Source: Solirubrobacterales bacterium (GTDB lineage: Bacteria; Actinomycetota; Thermoleophilia; Solirubrobacterales; Solirubrobacteraceae). Taken from it: a stretch of DNA of 49,104 nt. The stretch spans positions 1 to 49,104 of the forward strand of contig QHBW01000059.1 of NCBI GenBank assembly GCA_003244205.1, written 5' to 3'. Position 1 is the stretch's first letter, and each line of letters starts with the position of its first letter. The notes below the pieces were generated by a model that saw nothing but the letters and a program-made list of their open reading frames with translations, was not told where the DNA came from and searched no databases. The position numbers and the translations under genes are program-made. This document shows positions 8,196 through 16,988 of this stretch, piece after piece.

Positions 8196-8768
8196 ATGCC
8201 CCTCCCCAGCCGCCTCCGCCTCAGCCGCCTGATCCCTGTCGCCGTCGCCGTCGCCGCCGCGCTCGCGTTCGCACCCGCGAGCGCCCAGGCCGCCGACACG
8301 TGGCAGGCGCTCGTCCACGAGTGCGCCTCGACCGGGCAGATCGCCAATCCGGGCGCGTACTCCCCGGCGGTCTACAAGCAGGCGCTGGAGAAGCTTCCCG
8401 CCGACATCTCGGAGTACACCAACTGCTACGACATCATCCACCGTGCGCAGCTCGCCCGGGCGGCGGGGTCTTCGGGCACAGGCAATGGCTCGGGCGGGTT
8501 CGGCCCGATCACCGGCGGCGGCGGGCCGGGGGGCACGCCCCAGACCGCGGCCGAGGTCAACGCGGTTCGCCACGCCCAGCAGACGCCGTTTCCGTTCGGT
8601 CCGGCCCCGACCTCGCGGCTGGCTCCTCTGCTGGCGGTCAACCCCGCGAGTCTGAGCCACGCCATCCCCGCCCCGATCATCGTCGTGCTCGCGCTGCTCG
8701 GCGCCGCCACGCTCGTGCTCGTCGCGCGCTCCACCGTTCCCCGTGTCAAGCGTCGCCTACGGGGCTAG
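8196..8768 (+). CDS. Secreted small protein with C-terminal membrane anchor
   Basis: The 190-residue protein has a clear N-terminal signal (basic MPLPSRLRLSRL, hydrophobic VAVAVAAALAFAPA, cleavage near AQA-ADTW at about residue 33). A conserved domain follows with WQALVHECASTGQI and LPADISEYTNCYDII, and includes two cysteines that could pair. A Gly-rich linker leads to one transmembrane helix (about 161-182) and a basic cytoplasmic tail. I recall similar proteins beside O-antigen ligases in Solirubrobacterales, with no known function. It overlaps the following ligase gene by 26 bases, so the two are likely partners, perhaps for polymer assembly or anchoring. That role is an inference from position only. 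Confidence 0.72.
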   Translation: MPLPSRLRLSRLIPVAVAVAAALAFAPASAQAADTWQALVHECASTGQIANPGAYSPAVYKQALEKLPADISEYTNCYDIIHRAQLARAAGSSGTGNGSGGFGPITGGGGPGGTPQTAAEVNAVRHAQQTPFPFGPAPTSRLAPLLAVNPASLSHAIPAPIIVVLALLGAATLVLVARSTVPRVKRRLRG

Positions 8769-10905
8769 CCCCCGGCGGGTCGGAGCGCTGGCGCTGCCGC
8801 GCTCGCAGGCCGGCTTCGGCGCCCTGCTCGGTCTCGCGCTCGGCGCCGGCCTGACAGCGACAGCCTTCATCGCCAACGGCGGCCTGCAGCTGCGGCCGAT
8901 CACGCTCGTCGAGATGAGCGTCACGGCCGTTGGCGGCGCGCTCTGCGCCGGCGCGATCGTCGCGTCGCCGCGACGCCCGCTCTACGGCGCCAGCTCGCTC
9001 GTCCTCTTCGCAGTGCTGGCAGTGCTGACCGGTCTGTCGCTCACATGGTCGCTTTCGCCCGACGACTCCTGGCTGGAGGTCAGCCGCACGCTCAGCTACG
9101 TCGCCGCGTTCGCCGGCGCAGTGGCGCTCGTGCGCCTCGCCCCCCGCCGCTGGGCCTCGGTCGTCGGCGGCGTTTTGATCGCGACCATGATCGTCTCGCT
9201 CTACGCGCTCGCGAGCAAGGTATTCCCCGACGCCCTCAGCCCCAACGCGACGTTCGCGCGGCTGCGCGACCCCTTTGGCTACTGGAACGCCGTCGGGCTG
9301 ATGGCCGCGCTCGGGGCTCCGGGCTGCCTCTGGCTCGGCTCCCGACGCGAGGGCCATCCGGCCGTCAACGCGCTCGCGCCCGCGATCCTGTGCGCGCTGC
9401 TGGTGTGCATGCTGCTGGCCTACTCGCGCGGCTCGCTGCTCGCGATCGGCCTCGGCGTCGCGCTCTGGTTCATCTTCGTTCCGCTGCGCCTGCGCGGCTT
9501 CGTCGTGCTCGTCCTCGCAGTCGCCGGCGCCGTGGGCGTGAGCGCATGGACCTTTGCTCAGCACAACCTCGTCACCGACAATGTCGCGCTCCCCGATCGC
9601 GTGTCATCCGGGCATCAGTTCGGAGTGCTGCTGGGCGTCGTCCTCGTCGCGCTGATCGCAGCCGGCTTCGGCGCCGGCTTCGCGCGCGCCGCCTGGCCGC
9701 TGCCCGCGCGGACGCGCCGGCGGGCGGGCATCACGATCCTCGTCGCCCTGGCGCTATTGCCGGTCGCAGGGCTGGCCGCGCTGGCCGCGTCGCAGCGCGG
9801 GATCGGCGGGACCATCTCGCACACCTGGCACCAGCTGACCGCCGACACGGTCTCGGGCCCGGCTAATTCCCCGGGGCGACTTACCGCTGCCTCGAGCGTG
9901 CGTTCGCGCTACTTCCGCGAGGCCGCGGCGATCCTCGCCCGCCATCCCTGGCTCGGAACCGGGGCCGGATCCTTCGCGACCGCCAGGTTGCGCTTGCGCA
10001 AGAGCCCGCTGTTCGTCCAGCACGCCCACAGCTACGTGATGCAGACGCTGGCCGACCTCGGGATCACCGGCATGGCGGTCAGCCTCGCGCTGCTCGCCGC
10101 GTGGCTGGCTGCGTGCAGGCGCACGATCGGGCGACGCTGGCCCCAGCTCGATCCGGCGGTCGACGCCGAGCGCTGCGGGCTGCTCACGCTGCTGGCCGTC
10201 GTCGTCACCTTCGGCGTGCACTCGGCTGTCGATTGGACATGGATCATCCCGGGAACCGCGCTCCCGGCGCTCGTCGCCGCAGGGTGGGTCGCCGGCCGTG
10301 GGCCACTGCTGAACGGACGCCCGTCGAGCGGCTCGCTCTGGAGGACCACGGCGCTGCGCGTCGCGGCCGCCACGCTCGCGCTCGTGGTGAGCGGCGCGGC
10401 GGTGTGGGAGATCTGGCAGCCGCTGCGCTCGAGCGACGCCGGCAACGGCGCGCTCACGGCCCTCGCTCATGGTCACACCGCCACCGCACGCCAGCTGGCG
10501 CTGCAGGCGGCCGGACGCGATCCTTTCGCCGCTGACCCCTGGTTCACGCTGGCGGTCATCGACCAGAGCGCGGGAAGCCTGAACGCCGCCGAGGCCGACC
10601 TGCGCAGCGCGGTCAGCAGCGCTCCGGCCACTCCAGCCCCGTGGGAGCGCTTGGCCGACTTCGAGCTGCACCAGCGCCAGGACCCCACCAGCGGCTTCGT
10701 CGCCGCGCGCGTGGCGCTCTATCTTGATCCGCTGTCGGCCCAGGCAGTGGGCTACTTCCTGGAAGGGTTGCGACGGACGACGGCTCCCGCGGCTGCGACA
10801 ACCGCCGCTCCCCCGGCAACCACGCCCACGCCCACGACGCCGACAATCCCCTCAACCACGCGCGCGCTGCCCTCAACCGGCGCACCGACCACACTGCACC
10901 CGTGA
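8743..10905 (+). CDS. O-antigen ligase / polymerase family protein with TPR-like tail
   Basis: The 720-residue protein has about 12 membrane helices in its first 540 residues. The large periplasmic-type loop carries HPWLGTGAGSF and FVQHAHSYVMQTLADLGI, the His-containing signature of the Wzy/WaaL family, which joins or polymerises lipid-linked oligosaccharides outside the membrane. Helices are followed by a soluble domain (about 555-665) with two TPR-like units (LALQAAGRDPFAADPWFTLA, AEADLRSAVSSAPATPAPWE). It ends in a Thr/Pro/Ala-rich tail of about 40 residues that looks like a wall-spanning or glycosylated spacer. It starts with GTG inside the previous gene, and its TGA overlaps the GTG of the next (GTGA). 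Whether it is a polymerase or a ligase cannot be told from sequence. Confidence 0.85.
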   Translation: MSSVAYGASPRRVGALALPRSQAGFGALLGLALGAGLTATAFIANGGLQLRPITLVEMSVTAVGGALCAGAIVASPRRPLYGASSLVLFAVLAVLTGLSLTWSLSPDDSWLEVSRTLSYVAAFAGAVALVRLAPRRWASVVGGVLIATMIVSLYALASKVFPDALSPNATFARLRDPFGYWNAVGLMAALGAPGCLWLGSRREGHPAVNALAPAILCALLVCMLLAYSRGSLLAIGLGVALWFIFVPLRLRGFVVLVLAVAGAVGVSAWTFAQHNLVTDNVALPDRVSSGHQFGVLLGVVLVALIAAGFGAGFARAAWPLPARTRRRAGITILVALALLPVAGLAALAASQRGIGGTISHTWHQLTADTVSGPANSPGRLTAASSVRSRYFREAAAILARHPWLGTGAGSFATARLRLRKSPLFVQHAHSYVMQTLADLGITGMAVSLALLAAWLAACRRTIGRRWPQLDPAVDAERCGLLTLLAVVVTFGVHSAVDWTWIIPGTALPALVAAGWVAGRGPLLNGRPSSGSLWRTTALRVAAATLALVVSGAAVWEIWQPLRSSDAGNGALTALAHGHTATARQLALQAAGRDPFAADPWFTLAVIDQSAGSLNAAEADLRSAVSSAPATPAPWERLADFELHQRQDPTSGFVAARVALYLDPLSAQAVGYFLEGLRRTTAPAAATTAAPPATTPTPTTPTIPSTTRALPSTGAPTTLHP

Positions 10906-12656
10906 CCATGACCTACTTGCGACCACGCGCCCGCACACTCACGCTCGCCCTCGCGCTCCTCCTGGCGCTCGCCCTGACCGCAGCGAGCGCGCCCCTTGCC
11001 GCCGCCAGCTCGAGCCAGGAATCGATGTTCCAAGACGACAGCATGCTCGTCTTCGGCGACGCCCCCTCGCGCATCGCCAGCACGCTCGACACGCTAGCGG
11101 GGCTGGGGGTGCAGCGCATCCGCGTGTCGGTGTTCTGGGCCGACATTGCCCCCGACCCCCACTCCGCGACGCCCCCGAGCTTCGACGCGGCCGATCCCAA
11201 TGCCTATCCAGCCGGCAACTGGACGCGCTATGACCAGCTCGTCCGGCTCGCGCAGTCCCGCTCCATCGGCGTCGACTTCGACGTGACCTCGCCGGCGCCG
11301 CTGTGGGCCACCGACAGTCGCTCGCCGCTGGACCTCAAGAGCAACTTCAATCCGAACGCGCAGGCATACGGGCTCTTCCTCGAGGCGCTCGGCAGGCGCT
11401 ACAGCGGCACCTTCGTCCCTCCGTCCAGCGCAGCGCCGACGCCTGTGACGCCCCCTCAGCAGACCCAGAACGGCGGCCTGCTCGGGATCCTCGGTCCGAG
11501 CCCCAGCGCGCAGGCGCCCGCGAGCCGCACCTCCTCGGACCCCAACGACCAGATCGCCGCCAACAACGGCACCCCGCTGCCGCGCGTTAACTACTGGTCG
11601 CTGTGGAACGAGCCCAACCAACCCGGATGGCTGCTGCCGCAGTGGTCGAGCTATCACGGCCGGCAAGTCGAGCGCGGCGCCTCGATCTACCGCGTGCTTG
11701 TCGACAACGGCGTGCGCGGTCTCGACTCGAGTGGTCACGGCCACGACACGATCCTGATCGGGGAGACCGCCCCGAAGGGCGCGCCCGATCGCCGCGCCGT
11801 CTCGGCCCTGACGCCGCTGCGCTTCATCCGCAGGCTGTACTGCCTCGGCGACAAGCTGCGCCCGCTAAGCGGGTCCGCCGCGGCCGCCGCGGGCTGCCCG
11901 CTGCAGAACATCCGCAGCGTCTTCCCGCGACTTCATCCCGCGCTCTTCACGACCACCGGCTTCGCCGACCATCCCTACTCCCTGCTCTTCGCGCCGAGCG
12001 TCGTCGACATCGACCCGGACTGGGCGGCGATCGGCGAGCTCGGCCGGCTCACGCACACGCTCGACCGCGCCTTCTCCGCTTACGGCAGCCGGCGTCGCGT
12101 GCCGATTTTCCTGACCGAGTACGGCTATCAGACCAACCCCCCCGACCCCTACTCGGGCCTCCCGCTGTCCGCCCAGGCCGCCTACATCGATCAGGCCGAC
12201 TACATCGCCTCGCGCAACTCGCGTGTGGCCACGCTGTCGCAGTTCCTGCTGCGCGACGACCGCCCGCTCGCCGGCGCCGCGCCGGGGACGCCGGCCTACT
12301 GGAGCACCTTCCAGACCGGACTGGAATACGCCGACGGCAGCCCCAAGCCGTCGCTGATCGCCTACCGCCTGCCGGTCTGGATCCCCCAACCGACGGTCAA
12401 GCTCGGTCACAAGATGCTCGTCTGGGGCCAGCTGCGCCTCGCTCCCCACAACGTCGCCCAGGCGGCCCAGATCCAGTTCGCCCCCAACGGCTCGGGCAGC
12501 TTCTCGCCGATCGCCACGCGCACGACCGCCAACCCCGAGGGCTTCTTCACCGCGCGCGTGGGACTCCCGGGCTCAGGACAGCTGCGCGTCGCCTGGACGG
12601 ACTCCTCGGGCAACAGCGACTACAGCCGCACCGTTAATGTGACGGTCGTCCGCTGA
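10902..12656 (+). CDS. Secreted TIM-barrel glycoside hydrolase
   Basis: The 584-residue protein has a signal peptide (residues 1 to about 35: basic YLRPRAR, hydrophobic LALALLLALALTAA, then AAASSS). It is followed by a clan GH-A (beta/alpha)8 barrel. The likely acid/base is Glu237 in LWNEPNQPGW, and the likely nucleophile is Glu406 in FLTEYGYQT. This spacing and the NEP motif fit GH5/GH39-like retaining enzymes. A beta-sandwich-like C-terminal domain (about 500-584) ends in SDYSRTVNVTVV. A Pro/Gln/Ser-rich insert (about 175-215) looks disordered. It probably trims or releases the polymer made by this locus; the substrate is not known. It overlaps the ligase gene by 4 bases and converges on the next gene with a 23-base overlap. 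An ATG at 10908 is an alternative start. Confidence 0.8.
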   Translation: MTMTYLRPRARTLTLALALLLALALTAASAPLAAASSSQESMFQDDSMLVFGDAPSRIASTLDTLAGLGVQRIRVSVFWADIAPDPHSATPPSFDAADPNAYPAGNWTRYDQLVRLAQSRSIGVDFDVTSPAPLWATDSRSPLDLKSNFNPNAQAYGLFLEALGRRYSGTFVPPSSAAPTPVTPPQQTQNGGLLGILGPSPSAQAPASRTSSDPNDQIAANNGTPLPRVNYWSLWNEPNQPGWLLPQWSSYHGRQVERGASIYRVLVDNGVRGLDSSGHGHDTILIGETAPKGAPDRRAVSALTPLRFIRRLYCLGDKLRPLSGSAAAAAGCPLQNIRSVFPRLHPALFTTTGFADHPYSLLFAPSVVDIDPDWAAIGELGRLTHTLDRAFSAYGSRRRVPIFLTEYGYQTNPPDPYSGLPLSAQAAYIDQADYIASRNSRVATLSQFLLRDDRPLAGAAPGTPAYWSTFQTGLEYADGSPKPSLIAYRLPVWIPQPTVKLGHKMLVWGQLRLAPHNVAQAAQIQFAPNGSGSFSPIATRTTANPEGFFTARVGLPGSGQLRVAWTDSSGNSDYSRTVNVTVVR

Positions 12657-13842
12657 GCACCTCCGAGACGACCGCGCCGGCATCGCCGACGGCGCGGTCC
12701 AGCAGCTCTGGAGGCAGCGACCCGGGGCCGCTCGCCACGCGGATCTGCTCGAGCACGCGCTCGTACTCGTCGGTCACCGCGTCCCACGAGTAGCGTCGCG
12801 AGCGCTCGAGCGCTCGCGCCCGGTAGGCCTCCACGCGCTCGGGATGATCGAGCAGGGCCTCCAGCTGCTGCGCGAGGTCCTCGACGCCGGCGCGACCCGA
12901 GAAATAGGCCCCGGCGTCGCCCACTGTCTCGGCGTTCGGCGGGTGGTCGTTTACGAGCACGCAGTTGCCCGCGGCAAGCGCCTCGAGGATCACAGGGTGT
13001 GTGCCACCGACCTCGGTCGGCGCACAAAAGAGGTAGGCGTGGCGCTGGAGCTCCCAGTAGCCCTGACCGAAGATGTAGCCGGGAAAGATCACGCGTGGGT
13101 CACCAGCACGCATTACCCCGCGGATGTAGTCCGAGGCGTAGGGCGCGCCGCCGACGATCACGAGCTTCATGCCGCGCGCGCGCGTCGCGTCGATGCGCGC
13201 GAACGCCTCGACCAGTAGGTGGGGGTTGTTCTCCGGTTCCAGGCGCCCGACGAAGAGGAGGTAGCGGCGCGGCTCGAGCCCCAGCCGCTTGAGCGTCTCG
13301 GTGCCCTCGTATCCGGGGTCCTCGACGCCGTAGGGGATCACGCCGATGCGCTGCCCGTAGCGTCGCTCGAAGATCTCCGCGACCGCGTGGGAGTCGGTGA
13401 TCGCCCGATCCGCCCAGCGCGGCGCCGTGCGCTCGGCGAAACGCAGATAGGCCTGGGCGGGCGCGGGCCACTTGCGCCGCACCGAGTCGAGCCCGTCGAC
13501 GTTGATCAATGAGGGGATGCGACCCCGTCGCGTGATCAGGCACATCGGCGAGTTGCCGGCAATGAAGAACAGCGCCACATCAGGGCGCTCCACCCGCGCA
13601 CAGTGCAACGCCGAAAGGAACGTATGCACGAACGTGTCGGAATATTTGTTGCGTACCGTCGGGAGGTGAACGAGCCTCGCGCCGCGGTAGCGGCGCAGAC
13701 GGCGGTCGACGACGTGCGGACGGCAGTAGACGACTACCTCGTGGCCGCGCGCCGACAGCCGCGCTGCGAGCTGCTCGACGGCCGTCTCGAAGCCGGAGTA
13801 GGAGGCGGGAATTCCGCGCGTGCCGAGGATCGCGAGCTTCAT
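12634..13842 (-). CDS. GT4 glycosyltransferase with DUF1972-type N-terminus
   Basis: The 402-residue protein opens KLAILGTRGIPASYSGFETAVEQLA, the diagnostic start of the DUF1972 group of GT4 enzymes, many of which are rhamnosyl- or related transferases in capsule and O-antigen loci. HTFLSALHCA, GNSPM and NVDGLDSVRRKW follow. The donor domain has LLFVGRLEPENN, LVIVGGAPY and EVGGTHPVILEALA. The acidic pair in this last motif is wider than the classic EX7E, as often in this group. It is the last gene of a four-gene minus-strand unit: its ATG overlaps the stop of the upstream GT4 (ATGA). Its 3' end overlaps the convergent glycosidase by 23 bases. Confidence 0.88.
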   Translation of the reverse strand: MKLAILGTRGIPASYSGFETAVEQLAARLSARGHEVVVYCRPHVVDRRLRRYRGARLVHLPTVRNKYSDTFVHTFLSALHCARVERPDVALFFIAGNSPMCLITRRGRIPSLINVDGLDSVRRKWPAPAQAYLRFAERTAPRWADRAITDSHAVAEIFERRYGQRIGVIPYGVEDPGYEGTETLKRLGLEPRRYLLFVGRLEPENNPHLLVEAFARIDATRARGMKLVIVGGAPYASDYIRGVMRAGDPRVIFPGYIFGQGYWELQRHAYLFCAPTEVGGTHPVILEALAAGNCVLVNDHPPNAETVGDAGAYFSGRAGVEDLAQQLEALLDHPERVEAYRARALERSRRYSWDAVTDEYERVLEQIRVASGPGSLPPELLDRAVGDAGAVVSEVLSGRPSH

Positions 13843-14876
13843 CCGGTCAGCGCGAGGCTATAGGCCGCGAGATGCGCACGAGCCGAGCGCTCCCAGGAGA
13901 ACGCCGCGGCGCGCGCCAACCCGCGCGCGCCCAGCTCGGCGCGCAGCGTGGCGTCGCCGGCGAGCCGCGCCATCGCCGCGGCGACCCCGTCCGCGTCGCC
14001 CGGCTCGACGGCGAGCAACGCGTCGGCGCAGAGCTCCCGCACCGCCGGGATTGACGCGGCGATCACGGGCGTGCCCGCCGTCATCGCTTCCAGCAGCGTG
14101 AGCCCGAAGCCCTCGACGAGCGAGAGATGAACGAGCGCGGCGGCACCCCGATAGAGCTCGGCAAGCCGGTCGGCGTCGGGCGCAGGCTCGCCGCGGACGC
14201 CGTCCTGGCCGCTCGCCAGGCGTGCGGCGGCGCCGGCGAGTATGAGCGGCAGCCGCGCCGAGACGCCTGCTCGGTAGGCCTGGTAGGCGGCGAGGACCGC
14301 GTCGAGGTTCTTGCGCGGCTCGTTGTCTCCGACGTAAAGGAAATGCTGATGGCCGGGCTCCGCCCGGCAGCGACGTCTGCCCAGCTGGCCCGGACCGTGG
14401 TGGGCCACCACGATCCGCTCTGGGGGGATCTGCCAGCGTGCGCTGACCTCGCCCGCCGTGGCCTCTGAAACGACGATCACGGCAGCGGCCGCTCGAGCTG
14501 CGCGGCGGTGTGCGAGCGCCGCCCACTGGCGGTAGCCGCTCGCGAAGAGGTCGGGGCGCTGGAGGAAGGCGAGGTCGTGGACGCTCACGACTTGCGGGCA
14601 CGGACTCGCGGGGGTGCGGGCGGGGAGCGGGTGGTGGATGACGTCTATGTCCTCAGCGCGCGCGAGACGGGCCAGCTCCAAGCGGGTCCAGCGCGCGTCG
14701 GAGAGGTGGTTGCGTAGCGAGCGCCACGGGCCGCCGCCGGGGTCGCCGCGCGAGTCGTTGGCTGCCTCGACGACGTCGACGCCCAGCGCGCCCAGCGCCG
14801 GGATCAGGCGCTCGATGTAGACCCCGGTGCCGCTCGCGCCGCGCAGCGCGAAGCTGGCGTCAAGCAGGACGCGCAC
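13839..14876 (-). CDS. GT4 glycosyltransferase
   Basis: The 345-residue GT-B transferase begins VRVLLDASFALRGASGTGVYIERL; I chose the GTG at 14876 because the fold starts exactly there, and it overlaps the upstream methyltransferase by 17 bases. The N-terminal half has VVSVHDLAFLQRPDLF and IVVSEATAGEV. The donor half has FLYVGDNEPRKNLD and EGFGLTLLEAM (EX7E). Between the domains lies RAEPG, encoded by a perfect palindrome (14352-14368) that looks inserted into the linker without breaking the frame. It is cotranscribed with the genes on either side. Confidence 0.87.
   Translation of the reverse strand: MRVLLDASFALRGASGTGVYIERLIPALGALGVDVVEAANDSRGDPGGGPWRSLRNHLSDARWTRLELARLARAEDIDVIHHPLPARTPASPCPQVVSVHDLAFLQRPDLFASGYRQWAALAHRRAARAAAAVIVVSEATAGEVSARWQIPPERIVVAHHGPGQLGRRRCRAEPGHQHFLYVGDNEPRKNLDAVLAAYQAYRAGVSARLPLILAGAAARLASGQDGVRGEPAPDADRLAELYRGAAALVHLSLVEGFGLTLLEAMTAGTPVIAASIPAVRELCADALLAVEPGDADGVAAAMARLAGDATLRAELGARGLARAAAFSWERSARAHLAAYSLALTG
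14352..14368. repeat. Perfect palindrome GCCGGGC-TCC-GCCCGGC inside a gene
   Basis: Two 7-base arms surround a TCC loop. On the minus strand it encodes RAEPG in the interdomain linker of the GT4. It matches the design of the palindromes at 498-512 and 30036-30050. Confidence 0.6.
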
Positions 14877-15501
14877 TTGCTCCAGACACCCCCAGGCCGG
14901 CGCGAGCGCCCTGCGCCAGCAGCGTCGAGCGCAGCAGCGGCACGCCGCCGATCGCCTCGATCCGCACATCCTCGAAGCCGAAGTCGGCCAGCAGCGACGA
15001 CAGCGAACGGCGCGTGAAGTGGTGCAGCTGCTCTCCGCGCGGATCGAACTGACGCTCGAAGCCGATCGCCGCCGTCTTCAGCCGCCCGTGATAGGGCGTC
15101 GAGATCAGCAGCCGACCCGCGGTCCGCAGCACCCGCCGCAGCTCCGACAGCCATGCCGCGACGTCGACAACACGGGAGATCACCTCCCCCGCCCAGATGA
15201 CGTCGACCGTGCCGTCCTCGAGCGCCGCCGGCCAGAGCTCGAAGCGCGCCTGGGGAACTCGAGCCCGAGCCCGCGCGATCGCTTGCTCGGCGACGTCAAC
15301 GCCGATTACGTCCGCTCCCGCGCCCACAAGCGCCTCCGCGAAGGCGCCGTCGCCGCAGCCGACATCGAGCACGACGTCGCCCGTCCTGACGTGCTTCAAG
15401 AGCCAGGCCCGGCGCTGCTCGCAGCGCTCCGGCTCGAGCCGGTCGGGCAGCGTTCGCCAGCGCTCCTCGTAGCGCTCGCTCACGCTCGCCGTCCCCACCA
15501 T
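14860..15501 (-). CDS. Class I SAM-dependent methyltransferase
   Basis: The 213-residue protein has the Rossmann SAM-binding motif I VVLDVGCGDGAF and motif II GVDVAEQAI. DVIWAGEVISRVVDVAAWLSE and RLLISTPYHGRLK follow, in the usual order for family 11/25 methyltransferases. It probably methylates a sugar in the polymer. The ATG at 15501 was chosen (MVGTASVSERYEERW) since it gives a normal length and overlaps the upstream GT2 by 22 bases. The gene lies between two glycosyltransferases in one coupled minus-strand unit. Confidence 0.82.
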   Translation of the reverse strand: MVGTASVSERYEERWRTLPDRLEPERCEQRRAWLLKHVRTGDVVLDVGCGDGAFAEALVGAGADVIGVDVAEQAIARARARVPQARFELWPAALEDGTVDVIWAGEVISRVVDVAAWLSELRRVLRTAGRLLISTPYHGRLKTAAIGFERQFDPRGEQLHHFTRRSLSSLLADFGFEDVRIEAIGGVPLLRSTLLAQGARAGLGVSGASARPA

Positions 15502-16313
15502 TTCCCCAGCAGTCGAGCGATTCGCCGCGGGTCGAGCCGAGCGCGCAGGCGTGAGCGATGCTGGCCCTGGTCGCCCCACCACTCAGCGAGCGCGTCGCGC
15601 AGCCGATAGGGCTCCAACCCGGGCACGAACATCACAAAGCCGCGGTGCTCGCGCGCATAGCGCGCAAAGCAGGCGCGCAGGGGATCGCGGGAGTGGTCGT
15701 GCTCGACGAGCAGAGCAGGATCGAGCACGCAGACGAACCCGCGTCCCAGCGCCCACATCGACCACTCGCGGTCCTCGCTGCCCGGCAGGTCCTCGCGGAA
15801 GGGGCGCTCGCGCCACAGCCCCGTTCGCAGCGCCCCGGCACTGTTGGAGTAGCCCCAGTACGGGTTCGCCGCCAGCAGTGCCGCGTCCTGGCGCAGCGGG
15901 CCGGCGAGCGGACGTCCGTCGGGGCCCCGTCGCTCTCCCGAGCAGCAGGCGACCGCGGGGTCCTCGAAGGCCGCGAGCATCCGCCGCAGCCAGCCCCGGT
16001 CGGGTGGGCGGGCGTGCGCGGAGAGCGCGATCAGCACCGGCGCGCGCGCCAGCTCGGCCCCACGGTTGAGCGCCCGGCCGAAGGAGAACGTCTCGGGCTC
16101 GAGCTCGATCACCCCGGCGCCGCGATCTCGTGCGATCTCGCGCGTGTGGTCGCGTGACCCTGAGTCCACGACGATCACCTCGTGCGCAATGTCCTGGACG
16201 GCCAGCCGCTCGAGCGTGCGACCGATCTCGGCGGCCTCGTCGTGAGCGCGCACGACGACGCTTGCCGCGGGCAGGCCAGTGGGCTGGACGGCGGAGGCCG
16301 GCATGACCGACAT
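15480..16313 (-). CDS. GT2 glycosyltransferase
   Basis: The 277-residue GT-A transferase contains ASVVVRAHDEAAEIGRTLE, VIVVDSGSRDHTREIA and FSFGRALNRGAELA, the nucleotide-sugar half of family 2. The acidic catalytic motif SEDREWSMW comes later, as in rhamnosyltransferases of this family. A C-terminal helix set (RDALAEWWGD and after) may contact the membrane. It starts the four-gene minus-strand unit. Two ATGs (16313 and 16304) are close together and cannot be separated. The gene is divergent from the O-methyltransferase at 16350. Confidence 0.85.
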   Translation of the reverse strand: MSVMPASAVQPTGLPAASVVVRAHDEAAEIGRTLERLAVQDIAHEVIVVDSGSRDHTREIARDRGAGVIELEPETFSFGRALNRGAELARAPVLIALSAHARPPDRGWLRRMLAAFEDPAVACCSGERRGPDGRPLAGPLRQDAALLAANPYWGYSNSAGALRTGLWRERPFREDLPGSEDREWSMWALGRGFVCVLDPALLVEHDHSRDPLRACFARYAREHRGFVMFVPGLEPYRLRDALAEWWGDQGQHRSRLRARLDPRRIARLLGKWWGRRA

Positions 16314-16334
16314 CTTCGCGCTCGTGGTCCCGCG

Positions 16335-16340
16335 TAGACT
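16335..16340 (+). promoter_or_regulatory. -10-like hexamer TAGACT, leaderless start
   Basis: TAGACT ends 9 bases before the GTG at 16350, so the transcript would begin at or just before the start codon. No -35 consensus is seen. Confidence 0.45.
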
Positions 16341-16349
16341 CGGCGCCCA

Positions 16350-16988
16350 GTGATCGCAGACGAGATCGACCACTACGCCGCCGCCGTTTGCTCGCCACAG
16401 CCCGACTGGCTGCAGGAGCTCGACCGGGCAACCCGGGCCACCCTGACCAACCCGCAGATGCTCTCCGGTCCCGTCGTGGGGCGGCTGCTCGAGCTGCTGG
16501 TGCGCGCCACGCGAGCTCAACGGGTACTCGAGATCGGTACCTATTCGGGCTACTCGGCGCTCGCGATGGCCGCGGGACTCGGCGCCGAGGGACGCATCGT
16601 CACGCTCGAGGCCGATCCCGAGCACGCGAGCTTCGCCCGCCGCACGTTCAGCGAGAGCCCGCATGCCGATCGCATCGAGCTGATCGAGGGCCCGGCGGCC
16701 GAGACGCTTCAGCGACTCGATGGCCCGTTCGAGTTCGTCTTCATCGATGCCGATAAGAGTGGCTACGCGCGCTACCTGGAGCTGACGCTGCCGCTGCTCG
16801 CCGGCCACGGCCTGATCGCGCTGGACAACACGTTGCGCGACGGCAGCGTGCTGAACCCCGAGGACGAGCGGGGGGTGCAGATGGACGCGCTGAACCGGCG
16901 GCTGGCGTCCGATCCCGGGCTGGCAACCGTCCTGCTCACCGTCCGTGACGGCGTGACGCTCGTCGGCAAACGCACGCCAGGGAGCTGA
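16350..16988 (+). CDS. O-methyltransferase, caffeoyl-CoA OMT family
   Basis: The 212-residue protein fits the cation-dependent methyltransferase_3 family in length and motifs: LTNPQMLSGPVVGRLLELLV, VLEIGTYSGYSALAMA (SAM binding), VTLEADPEHASFA, FVFIDADKSGYARYLE (metal and SAM contacts) and ALDNTLRDGSV. The Asp residues of FIDAD and LDN are the usual metal ligands. Bacterial members act on small catechol-like compounds or sugars; the substrate is unknown. It starts with GTG right after a -10-like box. Its TGA overlaps the ATG of the next gene (TGATG), placing it in one unit with two GT4 genes. Confidence 0.87.
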   Translation: MIADEIDHYAAAVCSPQPDWLQELDRATRATLTNPQMLSGPVVGRLLELLVRATRAQRVLEIGTYSGYSALAMAAGLGAEGRIVTLEADPEHASFARRTFSESPHADRIELIEGPAAETLQRLDGPFEFVFIDADKSGYARYLELTLPLLAGHGLIALDNTLRDGSVLNPEDERGVQMDALNRRLASDPGLATVLLTVRDGVTLVGKRTPGS

